Shown here piece after piece: positions 1 through 6,957 of a DNA stretch of 13,649 nt; the first letter of the stretch is position 1; every line of letters begins with the position of its first letter. The stretch is from Spirochaetia bacterium UBA5550. GTDB lineage: Bacteria; Spirochaetota; UBA4802; UBA5550. Under the pieces are notes generated by a model that saw only the letters and a list, made by a program, of their open reading frames with translations, was not told the origin of the DNA and did no database searches. The position numbers and the translations under genes were made by a program. The stretch spans positions 1 through 13,649 of the forward strand of contig DINC01000137.1 of the NCBI GenBank assembly GCA_002425885.1. Direction: 5' to 3'.

Positions 1-1
1 T

Positions 2-157
2 TTAAAAAGAGTATTTGTCAAGATAATTGTCGCAGATTTCACTAATGGTGGAAAGCCTGTGCATATTGTCAGTGGTTTCAGGGGGCATTCACTTGTCATA
101 ATAACTGTATATATACCGATGCCTTCGAAATTTATAACACCATTTGAGCGAGGGTGA
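2..157 (+). CDS. DUF4258-family protein, 3' end only (toxin-like half of a TA-type pair)
   Basis: This is an open frame running in from the left window edge and ending at TGA 155-157, so only the last 51 residues are seen. The segment G-K-P-V-H-I-V, then the strand LVIITVYIP and a closing P-S-K-F...ERG, matches my recollection of the conserved C-terminal part of DUF4258, where a histidine strand is followed by 'ITVYxPDPxKW' and a basic tail. DUF4258 proteins are small, usually precede a YgiT-type zinc-finger gene, and are regarded as putative toxin-antitoxin partners. The reading frame that follows here is such a gene, which supports the call. What can be seen has no internal stop, so this half may be intact. 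The activity of the family is not established, and the true start lies outside the window. Confidence 0.6.
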   Translation, partial: LKRVFVKIIVADFTNGGKPVHIVSGFRGHSLVIITVYIPMPSKFITPFERG

Positions 158-165
158 TTATATAA

Positions 166-309
166 AAATCATGTAATTCCTGCAGCGAACAGTATTTCAA
201 GGCTGATGTGCTGAAAAAAATTGAGCGTGAATATAATGATATATACTTGGCCGGGAAAAAAGCGATGAAGGAGATAATAATCCCGGTTGAAGAGTTTGTT
301 AATTTATAA
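166..309 (+). pseudogene. YgiT-type zinc-finger (antitoxin-like) gene, N-terminal half missing
   Basis: Just after the DUF4258 stop, frame 1 is open for 47 codons from 166 to the TAA at 307-309. It encodes C-N-S-C-S-E-Q-Y-F, then an amphipathic stretch with V-L-K-K-I-E-R, and ends in I-I-I-P-V-E-E-F-V. This matches the second CxxC half of YgiT-type (MqsA N-terminal-like) zinc-finger proteins, typically 'CxxCGExYL...IExx...PVxxF'. Intact members are about 75-80 residues and have a first CxxC near the N-terminus. Here an in-frame TAA at 163-165 lies only three codons upstream of the first cysteine codon, and no start codon or first CxxC exists. The 5' half therefore seems deleted, leaving a toxin-like partner without a complete antitoxin. 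This rests on pattern recognition without an alignment. Confidence 0.55.
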
Positions 310-344
310 ATTGCGGCAATCAGGACAAATGCAGGATTAACAGG

Positions 345-360
345 CTCCAATTAATCGGAG
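345..360. repeat. 16-nt quasi-palindrome
   Basis: CTCC and GGAG arms flank an ATTAAT core, and the 16 bases are self-complementary except at one opposed pair (349/356). It lies 36 bases after the zinc-finger remnant, in the gap between converging genes. There is no T-run after it, so it is not a standard terminator. It could be a protein-binding site or chance. Confidence 0.25.
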
Positions 361-390
361 AATTATACTGAGAGTGTCTCATTCAGCGCT

Positions 391-447
391 ATACCTGCCC
401 GGGAAATAAGTATATGACTAAATAAAGTTGAATCAGGGCAGGTGTAT
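391..447. repeat. Imperfect inverted repeat between converging genes
   Basis: ATACCTGCCC at 391-400 faces GGGCAGGTGTAT at 436-447. CCTGCCC/GGGCAGG is a perfect 7-bp match, and the similarity continues outward with CTCAT (379-383) facing ATGAG (446-450). About 35 AT-rich bases separate the arms. It lies after the 3' ends of both the plus-strand antitoxin remnant and the minus-strand TraG-like gene. It might be a long-loop bidirectional termination structure or a scar of the event that truncated the antitoxin. Nothing in the sequence decides between these. Confidence 0.35.
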
Positions 448-459
448 GAGATAAATTCC

Positions 460-2562
460 CTACCTCAGCGGCCTGAATCCCCCCTCTTCATCAAATGAAC
501 CAATATATTGGAGCCGTGTAATGTCCTGAATCACAGGGAGGTCTCCGGCGATAGGGGTATCGTCATCCATGGAAACGAGACCGTTACTATATACTGTAAT
601 TTTCGCACTGAAGACAGCTGTTTCATATAAAATCTCACCTTCAATGATCCAGTGACTGCTGCCGTTATCGCTGACATAACTTTTAATTCGTGGTGGTAAT
701 ATCTGGTCCTTAAGGTCAGCAAGGAATGCTGTGTCAGGGGGCTCGCTCCACTCAATGTCATCAGCGGTTTCAAGCACGAGAAACCTTCCTCCCTGGCCCT
801 GTATATTTGTGCAGAAAAACTTCATATACAGAAGAACGTTACTCTGGTTCAGCTCTATGAATTCGTCATTGGTGTTATGAAGTATATCCGATTCCCCGTT
901 TAAGAGATGTGACTTCTCATTACTCATTAAATAGTACGCGTGATTGTCCGGTGTTGCCTTTGTGTTTTTGATTTCATACCAGTTATAGGCTTTATAAAAA
1001 GGGAGTGAACAGCGGCTTATATGTATCATCGGGTCATCCCTGAAATCAGAACTTTTTATCCCCGCAAGTTCAAAGCATCTTTCTCTTTCTTCACCGCTGA
1101 GCCTCTCCCAGCAGTTACCCTGTACCGGGTTGAAGATCCTGTTCGCCAGTATAGACTCCTGCCTGAGGGTTTTTGCCCTCTTCTTCTTTGCAGGTGAACT
1201 GGTTTTGCGGTAAACAGGGCGGGTTTGTGCTACGCGTTCCTCTCCGGTTTTCATGTCAGCGTAATATGGATTGTCCATGTAGCAGCCCTGAAATGGAGGG
1301 TCCCAGAGATAATTAGGTTTTGCCGCAATGACCGGCTCGTCACCTGCTATGTTAAGTATTAGTTCATCAGCTTCCAGGTCCATTATTTCATGTTCTGTAC
1401 CGAACCCCGATACACGGGATATTGCCTGTGCAGCAATACCTGTGGTGGCGCCGAAATACTGCTGTATGCGGCAGTTATTGAGTATTGTTTCCCAGTCATT
1501 GGGGTAGAGGTTTCTGAGCTGGCTTATGTCCTGCCAGAATGTCCAGACGCGCACACCGTATCCCCGCAGCAGAGTTATTGCCTGTCTCAGTTGAGGGAGT
1601 GTGCCTAACTGGGCAGCCTCATCGATTAAAAGAAGCGTTGGTACAGCAGGCTGTTTCCTCCTCCTTGTTATTACTGTTATAATGGTGCCGATCCAGAGGC
1701 GCAGCAGTGATGAGTGGCTTTCAAGCTTATCAGGCGGGAGCACAAGATAGACCGACATTGGTGAGCCGTCGTAAATTTTATTCAGGTCAAGGTCAGATGA
1801 TGAGAGGTGTTCGGTCATCTGGTCCCCTTTCAGAAAGTCCAGGTGGTTAACAGCATATGCGATATAACCGCCAATAGTTTCATCAGCGGGATTCTGCAGT
1901 ATACCTGTCAGCTGTTTCAGTTCATAGTTGTCGGATGTCTGCCATTTCTCCGACCGTTCTTTGAGTACTCCTATGGGGCTGTTGATCAGGTTTCTCACTG
2001 CGGGGAGTGTGGCATTTTCTGAATCGTACATTGTAAGTACATCAATGATTGCGGCACTCACAAGGGTTTTCCCCATGGTGTTCCAGAAATAATCATTTCT
2101 GACTGCGTTTTCATTCGGAGCTGCTATGAGGGCCGCAAGTGTGGCTACATCTTCAACAAAACGCTCTGAGGATGGGTCTGTGAGGTCAAGGGGATTAAAC
2201 CTGTGACGGGTCTCCTCTCCTGTTATATTGAAGGGATCGAGAAGTATAACCTCCTGTCCCATTGCACGGCGCCGCTCTGCTGTGACTGAGTAGTTCTCCC
2301 CTTTCGGATCAACTACAACCACCGGGCCCGTGTATCGGAGGAGAGCAGGTATTATGCATCCTGTCCCTTTCCCTGCTCCGGTAGGTGCAACTGTTACAAG
2401 ATGCCCCTCTCCTGTGTCAAGTATAGGCTCAAGTGATAGAGCCGGTGAGCTGAATTCCGGCCCCGGTTTTCTGAATCCGATTATCGATTTGCGGTGTCCG
2501 GGCTCAAGTGACCATCCCACAAGCAAACCTTCTTCAGGGAGTATTCCCGGGATCTTCCGCAT
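460..2562 (-). CDS. VirD4/TraG-like coupling-protein ATPase, soluble, with uncharacterised C-terminal extension
   Basis: This is a RecA-fold ATPase of the type IV coupling protein (VirD4/TraG/TraD) family, which in conjugation feeds DNA or protein substrates into a type IV secretion channel. Numbering from the upstream ATG (2568), Walker A is APTGAGKG at residues 61-68 and Walker B is TLLLIDEAAQLG at 311-322. The latter is followed by the RGYG...WQDISQL block that marks the TraD/TraG recognition domain. The usual N-terminal membrane anchor is absent, so the protein should be cytosolic. Residues 441-702 are not coupling-protein sequence. They contain a basic linker (KKKRAK) and a mixed alpha/beta region with an LNGESDILH...FFCTNIQGQGGRF block and a VSMDDDTP...DLPV block, which remind me of an unnamed domain in other hypothetical proteins. 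The second ATG (2562) is preferred because GAGAGG sits six bases before it and touches the first ATG. No relaxase or channel genes are nearby. Confidence 0.85.
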   Translation of the reverse strand: MRKIPGILPEEGLLVGWSLEPGHRKSIIGFRKPGPEFSSPALSLEPILDTGEGHLVTVAPTGAGKGTGCIIPALLRYTGPVVVVDPKGENYSVTAERRRAMGQEVILLDPFNITGEETRHRFNPLDLTDPSSERFVEDVATLAALIAAPNENAVRNDYFWNTMGKTLVSAAIIDVLTMYDSENATLPAVRNLINSPIGVLKERSEKWQTSDNYELKQLTGILQNPADETIGGYIAYAVNHLDFLKGDQMTEHLSSSDLDLNKIYDGSPMSVYLVLPPDKLESHSSLLRLWIGTIITVITRRRKQPAVPTLLLIDEAAQLGTLPQLRQAITLLRGYGVRVWTFWQDISQLRNLYPNDWETILNNCRIQQYFGATTGIAAQAISRVSGFGTEHEIMDLEADELILNIAGDEPVIAAKPNYLWDPPFQGCYMDNPYYADMKTGEERVAQTRPVYRKTSSPAKKKRAKTLRQESILANRIFNPVQGNCWERLSGEERERCFELAGIKSSDFRDDPMIHISRCSLPFYKAYNWYEIKNTKATPDNHAYYLMSNEKSHLLNGESDILHNTNDEFIELNQSNVLLYMKFFCTNIQGQGGRFLVLETADDIEWSEPPDTAFLADLKDQILPPRIKSYVSDNGSSHWIIEGEILYETAVFSAKITVYSNGLVSMDDDTPIAGDLPVIQDITRLQYIGSFDEEGGFRPLR

Positions 2563-2568
2563 CTGCAT

Positions 2569-2574
2569 CCTCTC
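2569..2574 (-). promoter_or_regulatory. Ribosome binding site that decides the TraG-like start
   Basis: Read on the minus strand, GAGAGG directly abuts the ATG at 2568 with no spacer and stands six bases before the ATG at 2562. The six-base spacing is functional and zero spacing is not, so translation should start at 2562, shortening the product by two residues to 700. Confidence 0.6.
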
Positions 2575-2597
2575 TATTTTTGAAAATATATCTGATG

Positions 2598-2627
2598 ATT
2601 ACAATTCATACCGCAGATCTGTGTCAA
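2598..2627 (-). promoter_or_regulatory. Sigma70-type promoter of the TraG-like gene
   Basis: On the minus strand, TTGACA (2622-2627, a perfect -35 match) is followed after 18 bases by TGTAAT (2598-2603, five of six matches to the -10 consensus). Transcription would begin near 2590, giving an untranslated leader of roughly 28 bases with the GAGAGG ribosome binding site. The TraG-like gene therefore appears to be a single-gene unit with its own promoter, transcribed away from the operon on the other strand. Confidence 0.65.
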
Positions 2628-2636
2628 GCAGGATTA

Positions 2637-2650
2637 AGAGTGATGACTCT
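2637..2650. promoter_or_regulatory. Small perfect inverted repeat just upstream of the promoter
   Basis: AGAGT-GATG-ACTCT has two 5-bp arms around a 4-base centre, 9 bases upstream of the -35 box of the minus-strand promoter. The position suits an activator or repressor half-site pair, but the arms are short and chance is possible. Confidence 0.25.
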
Positions 2651-3019
2651 CTCCGCCGACGGATGTTTCATTTTAATCCACTGAAGATTGTTATGATTTT
2701 GTTAATTGTTATCATTACATGTAAAAAAAGATTGAAATAATGTATGATAAATTTCTGCTTAATGAAATGAGTTCTAATTTTTTTAATAAAATTTATCACA
2801 CACTTTCAATGAACATCCGGTCCGTTTTTTACGGATTAGAGTCTGTTATGGAATCAGTAACATTCCGGTGCAAAACCTCTATTAACGAAATAATTATATT
2901 TTTATTATGCTCAGGTGGAGTTGTGTCTGCATTCGGGCGGTTCAGATATTTGAATTGCTGATGATAGCCTGAAGATTCAGTCAGTATATTCATCCGGCAG
3001 TCTGCATGGTGTAATAAGC
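2651..3019. other. Intergenic region upstream of the six-gene operon
   Basis: About 370 AT-rich bases hold no convincing gene. The operon promoter should be here but none is strong. The two weak plus-strand candidates are TTAACG (2882-2887) with TATTAT (2903-2908), whose 15-base spacing is short, and TTGTGT (2921-2926) with GATATT (2945-2950), spaced 18 but with poor boxes. A 5-bp hairpin with a T-rich loop lies at 2821-2835. A 73-codon frame at 2740-2961 lacks a ribosome binding site and any recognisable feature. Control by an alternative sigma factor or an activator is possible, though I see no specific motif. Confidence 0.4.
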
Positions 3020-3029
3020 GAGGAGAGTA

Positions 3030-4046
3030 ATGATTGAGATAAAGAAGTTTTTTACACAACTGCTGAATTACAAAGGATACATGATCCCGGTTCTGCTCTT
3101 TGCAGCCGCCTCTTCGCTGCATGCAGCGGTTCGCTGGGAAATCTATATTATTGTTATTCTGCAGATTGTATTTTTTATATGGGCTGCTGTAGTCGCTTAC
3201 AGAGGTGGCTTTGTATTGTGGCCTGCTGCAATGTTCGGGATTTTACTGCTCCTCTTCAATTCCGGTTCTATGTTATACAGGGAATATAACCTTCACAGTG
3301 TAACTGAGGCTATAGCAGCGGGGGAGATCCTCAGGGCAAGAGACCTCATTGAGTCTGTGGATTCCGAAGATATTGTTAAATCAAAACTTTATAATCAGCT
3401 TCAGGGTATTGTAAACACAAGGATCGAACAGCAGACCGCTGAGCTTGTATCAAAAGCGGGAGCTGAATTAAAAGGAAATAATAATGCTGAAGCAAGGAAG
3501 ACCGTCACAATGATCCTTGATTTTGACAGTAATAATAAAACTGCTGCTGAAATGTCCCAAATCATAACAGACAGGGAAATTGCTGCAATTGAGAAGCAGC
3601 TTTCTCCGGAAATTTTCGCCGGGCTGAAAACGCTCAGAAAAAATATAGACCTCCTCATCAGAAAGAAAAAATTTGATGAAGCAGTAAAGAGTATTGATGA
3701 CTTCGTAAATATCAATCCCGGGATTGATAAGAGCAGTGTTATCATTGTACCTCTGGTTGATCTTATTGAAGAGAGGGAAAAAGGTGCTGAACTGGCAAAG
3801 CAGAAACAGCTTAATTATAAAAGAATAGATGATGCTCTTTCCCTCTATAGAAAAAAGAAATACAGTGAATCTGTTAAACTCCTTGAGGAGGTACTGAATT
3901 ATGACAGAAAAAACAGCACAGCGAAGAGACTCCTTCAGAAAGCTGAAGCGAAATTGCATAAAGAAAGAACAGCGCTGTGGAAGAATATAGCCATCATAGC
4001 TGCTGTACTGGCAGCTATCGGTTTTTTTATCTGGAGAAGAAGGTAG
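3030..4046 (+). CDS. Membrane-anchored TPR-like repeat protein
   Basis: This 338-residue protein is not recognised as a named family. The N-terminus has three hydrophobic segments (about 16-33, 37-57 and 61-79). A long charged helical region (about 90-312) follows, containing TPR-like helix pairs; the clearest are 205-232 (KKKFDEAVKSIDDFVNINPG) and 266-300 (KKKYSESVKLLEEVLNYD). It ends in a single hydrophobic helix (317-334) followed by WRRR. Such tandem helical repeats usually hold protein partners, so a scaffold at the membrane is a reasonable inference. Topology is unclear: three N-terminal helices would put the repeats outside, while two would put them in the cytosol beside the kinase domain of the next gene. 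AGGAG starts nine bases before the ATG. It is the first gene of the operon, and 69 bases separate it from the kinase gene. Confidence 0.75.
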   Translation: MIEIKKFFTQLLNYKGYMIPVLLFAAASSLHAAVRWEIYIIVILQIVFFIWAAVVAYRGGFVLWPAAMFGILLLLFNSGSMLYREYNLHSVTEAIAAGEILRARDLIESVDSEDIVKSKLYNQLQGIVNTRIEQQTAELVSKAGAELKGNNNAEARKTVTMILDFDSNNKTAAEMSQIITDREIAAIEKQLSPEIFAGLKTLRKNIDLLIRKKKFDEAVKSIDDFVNINPGIDKSSVIIVPLVDLIEEREKGAELAKQKQLNYKRIDDALSLYRKKKYSESVKLLEEVLNYDRKNSTAKRLLQKAEAKLHKERTALWKNIAIIAAVLAAIGFFIWRRR

Positions 4047-4115
4047 GACGATGCGTGTTCTCTCCTGACAAGGGGATTTTACCGTTCAATGAATTAAGAG
4101 AAAGGTGCTTATATT

Positions 4116-6953
4116 ATGATTTCAGATGTCAATAAAACGGAAAGTTTTGAATTAAATAAAGAGGATGCCGGTTCCACTGAGAGCATTGAGCTGAACAGCG
4201 AGGCCGCAAAACCTACAGCGGGTTTTGATCTTAATGTTCAGAGTACTGCAAATAACAGCGCTGCCGGAGAGCACCTGATCGGCGCGGTTATCAATGGCTA
4301 TACTGTAACTTCAATACTTTCTGCCGCAACAGGTGAAGCGGAGATCTTCCTTGGCAGGAAGGGTGAGGATATAGTGGTAATAAAATATTATCACTCAAAC
4401 ATGAAGCCGAAAACGGAAATTCTGACTAAGATAAAAAATCTCGACCATCCTGACATTATTAAGCTGTATGAATTCGGCGAATTCAGAAACAGGTTCTATG
4501 AAATAATGGAATACGCTCCAGGGGGGACTCTTGCTGATACGGGTCCGGACGGTAAATATAAATACCTCCCAATGTCTGAGGATAAGGTCGTGAAGGTGGT
4601 GGCTGAGACTGTGAATGCTTTCCATTATTTTCACGAAAAAGGTATTATACACCGCGATATAAAACCTCTCAATCTTTTCTGCAGAAGTATTGATGATATG
4701 GATATAATTATCGGTGACTTCGGCATATCTTCCGACCTCGATGTTGATGGGGGGATGAGCAAGAAGATGACCTCAACCGGTTCACGAACAACCGGATATG
4801 CGGCACCGGAACTTTACGGTGTTGCACGGGATGACAATAGGTCAAAGATCCTTATAGGGCCTGAAGTCGATTATTACGCGCTCGGTATTACTGTTTTCGA
4901 GATCCTCACAGGTGTGAACATCTTCTCCGGCAGAAGTGAGATGCACATTATGCGTGATACCATACAGGGGCGAATAATTGAAGATATCATTACCCGCCCT
5001 GAGGCGAAAAATATCTCGCCCCGGATGAAAAAGCTTATTCAGGGGCTCCTCACTGTTCGTCACGATAAACGCTGGGGTTTCACAGAGGTGTCCCGGTGGC
5101 TTGCAGGGGAAGATGTTCCGGTATTTGAAAATGCGCCGCTCAGGGATTTTGATCCGTTGAAATTCGGAAACAGGACATTAAGCTCGATGGAGGAGGTTGT
5201 GGCTGCCCTTGACTCCGACAGGGAGCTTGCAAAAAAGATCCTCATGCGTGCGGAACTTGAAAAGTGGGCTGCGCGTTCAGGCTTTGACAGGCTCAGTGAT
5301 GATATAACTGCAATAAGGGAATCAGATATTAATGATGACCTGAAGGTCTCAACACTGCTCTATCTCCTTGAGCCGTCGCTTCCGTGCAGAATTGACGATA
5401 AAACAAAACTGAAGAGTATAAATGATTTTATTGATATTTTAAGGAGAGTGCCTGAAACGATGGCCTCCCTTATACTTGAGGAGAAAAAATCTGATCTTTA
5501 TCCCTGGCTTGATACTATTGATAAGAAGATAACCCCTCTTATCAGGGAACAGGTTTCCAATTATAAAAAGGAGGGGGACCAGTCTAAAAGACTTTCCGTT
5601 GTAAGCAATCTTTATCTCTCCTTTGCCGGTGATAAAATCAAACCCTTTACTGATAATGATTATGAGATGTCGGGAGTTGATGATTTAATAAATATCCCGA
5701 AGGGTTTCAGGGGTAAAGCAGTAAGTGAACTTACAGACAGAAATTCAATTCTCTATATCTGGCTCAGACGGCAGGAGATCCCGCAAAGTTTCGAAATGGA
5801 CTGGATCTCCATGGATAAGACCTGGGATAATCTCACGGAAATTCTCTCCGGAAATATCGAGTATATACGTGAGAGAAAAATAAGGGAAGTCTTAAGGCTT
5901 CCCCGGAGACTCCGCAGGGTGGTCATCGTTGCGGGTGCGGCTTCAATTATCAGTTTTACTGCTGTGCTGTGTATCCTTCTCCGGTTTATGTTCACTGTGT
6001 ACAGCTTCCCTGACTTTTCTCCGTATACCAGGATTCCTGTTCCGCAGAAATGGTCCTATATTTATGAAACAGAAACTCCATCACAGAAGAGAACTCTGGT
6101 TAACGGTACCCTTGTACTGATAGAACCTGCACTATCTCAGGGCGAAATCAGTGATCTGAAAGAGCAGGATATGATCCATGTCAGATACTATTCAGGCAGC
6201 ACTGGAAACACAGGCTTTATTAGAAAAAAAGATCTGGATATAACATACTTCAGTTACAATTTTCTTTTCTTCTTTATACCTGCTGTTATGCTCTCCCTTT
6301 TCTCTATTGCAGGTGTTTTAACAATATTTATCAGAAATAAAAGTGATAACTTCTATTATGAAAATAAATCCGCAGTTACTGCGGCAGGGATAATATGCAC
6401 TGCCGGAGTTTCATCTCTCTTCATGATACCGCTTTTTATCTATTATGATAAATGGAGAACAGAAAAGATTAAAAGTGACAAAGCCCTCTCTTTCATAAAA
6501 AGCGGTAAGTTCACTGCCGGTGACGGTGACGGAGATGTAAAGATGGAGAAATACAGCAATGGTGACAGTTATTTCGGCCAGTTTAAAAACTCTAAACGTC
6601 ACGGGCACGGTACCTATAGTTTTTCCGATGGGGATAAGTACACGGGCGAATGGAAAGATAATGACAGGCACGGTCATGGCGTATATACCTACGCAGGCGG
6701 GGGGAAGTATGACGGAGAATGGATCAATAACGAAATGGATGGTTACGGCATATTGCACTACGCAGACGGAAGCGTATATAAAGGGGGATGGAAAGCCGGA
6801 GTAACTCACGGCAGATGCGTCCTGTCCTATGCAGGGGGCGACAGGTATGAAGGGGAAGTGCAGGATGGTGCGAAGAACGGCCAGGGGACAATGACCTATG
6901 CTGACGGAACCGTGCGAAAGGGTGAATGGAAAGATGGTGAATTCATAGGGTGA
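4116..6953 (+). CDS. Transmembrane Ser/Thr protein kinase with C-terminal MORN repeats
   Basis: This 945-residue Hanks-type kinase phosphorylates Ser/Thr on protein partners. Residues 8-40 form a three-copy T-x-x-[FI]-[ED]-L-N repeat. The kinase domain spans about 61-335, with ATP-binding Lys K90, helix-C Glu E101, catalytic loop HRDIKPLN (179-186, D181), DFG (201-203), a Thr/Ser-rich activation loop (T219-T226) and APE (230-232). The Gly-rich loop is poor: the usual GxGxxG positions read S-A-A-T-G-E (69-74). Residues 340-600 are an uncharacterised helical region. TM1 is about 602-625, an SH3-like beta segment follows at 655-710, and TM2 and TM3 are about 712-738 and 752-777. Five complete 23-residue MORN repeats plus a partial one fill 819-945. 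Three TM helices would place the MORN repeats outside, although the basic stretch after TM3 argues the other way. FHA and PP2C genes downstream supply likely reader and eraser. Confidence 0.9.
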   Translation: MISDVNKTESFELNKEDAGSTESIELNSEAAKPTAGFDLNVQSTANNSAAGEHLIGAVINGYTVTSILSAATGEAEIFLGRKGEDIVVIKYYHSNMKPKTEILTKIKNLDHPDIIKLYEFGEFRNRFYEIMEYAPGGTLADTGPDGKYKYLPMSEDKVVKVVAETVNAFHYFHEKGIIHRDIKPLNLFCRSIDDMDIIIGDFGISSDLDVDGGMSKKMTSTGSRTTGYAAPELYGVARDDNRSKILIGPEVDYYALGITVFEILTGVNIFSGRSEMHIMRDTIQGRIIEDIITRPEAKNISPRMKKLIQGLLTVRHDKRWGFTEVSRWLAGEDVPVFENAPLRDFDPLKFGNRTLSSMEEVVAALDSDRELAKKILMRAELEKWAARSGFDRLSDDITAIRESDINDDLKVSTLLYLLEPSLPCRIDDKTKLKSINDFIDILRRVPETMASLILEEKKSDLYPWLDTIDKKITPLIREQVSNYKKEGDQSKRLSVVSNLYLSFAGDKIKPFTDNDYEMSGVDDLINIPKGFRGKAVSELTDRNSILYIWLRRQEIPQSFEMDWISMDKTWDNLTEILSGNIEYIRERKIREVLRLPRRLRRVVIVAGAASIISFTAVLCILLRFMFTVYSFPDFSPYTRIPVPQKWSYIYETETPSQKRTLVNGTLVLIEPALSQGEISDLKEQDMIHVRYYSGSTGNTGFIRKKDLDITYFSYNFLFFFIPAVMLSLFSIAGVLTIFIRNKSDNFYYENKSAVTAAGIICTAGVSSLFMIPLFIYYDKWRTEKIKSDKALSFIKSGKFTAGDGDGDVKMEKYSNGDSYFGQFKNSKRHGHGTYSFSDGDKYTGEWKDNDRHGHGVYTYAGGGKYDGEWINNEMDGYGILHYADGSVYKGGWKAGVTHGRCVLSYAGGDRYEGEVQDGAKNGQGTMTYADGTVRKGEWKDGEFIG
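4137..4253 (+). repeat. Three 39-nt in-frame units encoding a T-x-x-[FI]-[ED]-L-N motif
   Basis: Kinase residues 8-46 consist of three exact 13-residue periods beginning TESFELN (T8), TESIELN (T21) and TAGFDLN (T34), with acidic or polar linkers between. The DNA of the units has diverged, so the protein motif is what has been kept. The FHA protein downstream has TAAFDLN at its residues 88-94. Confidence 0.75.
6570..6950 (+). repeat. MORN repeat array in the kinase C-terminus
   Basis: Units begin at residues 819, 842, 865, 888, 911 and a partial one at 934, each exactly 23 residues apart. The pattern is Y-x-G-E-[WF]-x5-[HN]-G-x-G-x-x-x-[YF]-x-D/G-G. MORN repeats form an extended beta structure that binds proteins or, in some cases, lipids. 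The fourth unit is degenerate, with G-R-C in place of G-x-G. Confidence 0.85.
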
Positions 6954-6957
6954 CAGC

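Noticed and set aside
132..350. 72-codon minus-strand frame
   Set aside because: It is antisense to the DUF4258/YgiT fragments, whose sense translations match known families.
460..2562. Part of a conjugative element
   Set aside because: No relaxase, VirB-type channel gene, integrase or attachment site is visible in the window; it remains possible outside it.
2330..2740. 136-codon plus-strand frame overlapping the TraG-like gene start
   Set aside because: Mostly antisense to the Walker A region of a clear ATPase gene; low-complexity Ser/Pro translation.
2821..2835. Possible terminator hairpin
   Set aside because: The stem is only 5 bp, the T-run is in the loop and not after the stem, and no gene ends just before it.
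2740..2961. 73-codon plus-strand frame in the intergenic region
   Set aside because: No ribosome binding site, no recognisable domain, AT-rich composition and no link to the operon by position.
2829..3122. 97-codon minus-strand frame
   Set aside because: It runs across the intergenic region and the start of the TPR-like gene and has no protein-like features; probably chance.
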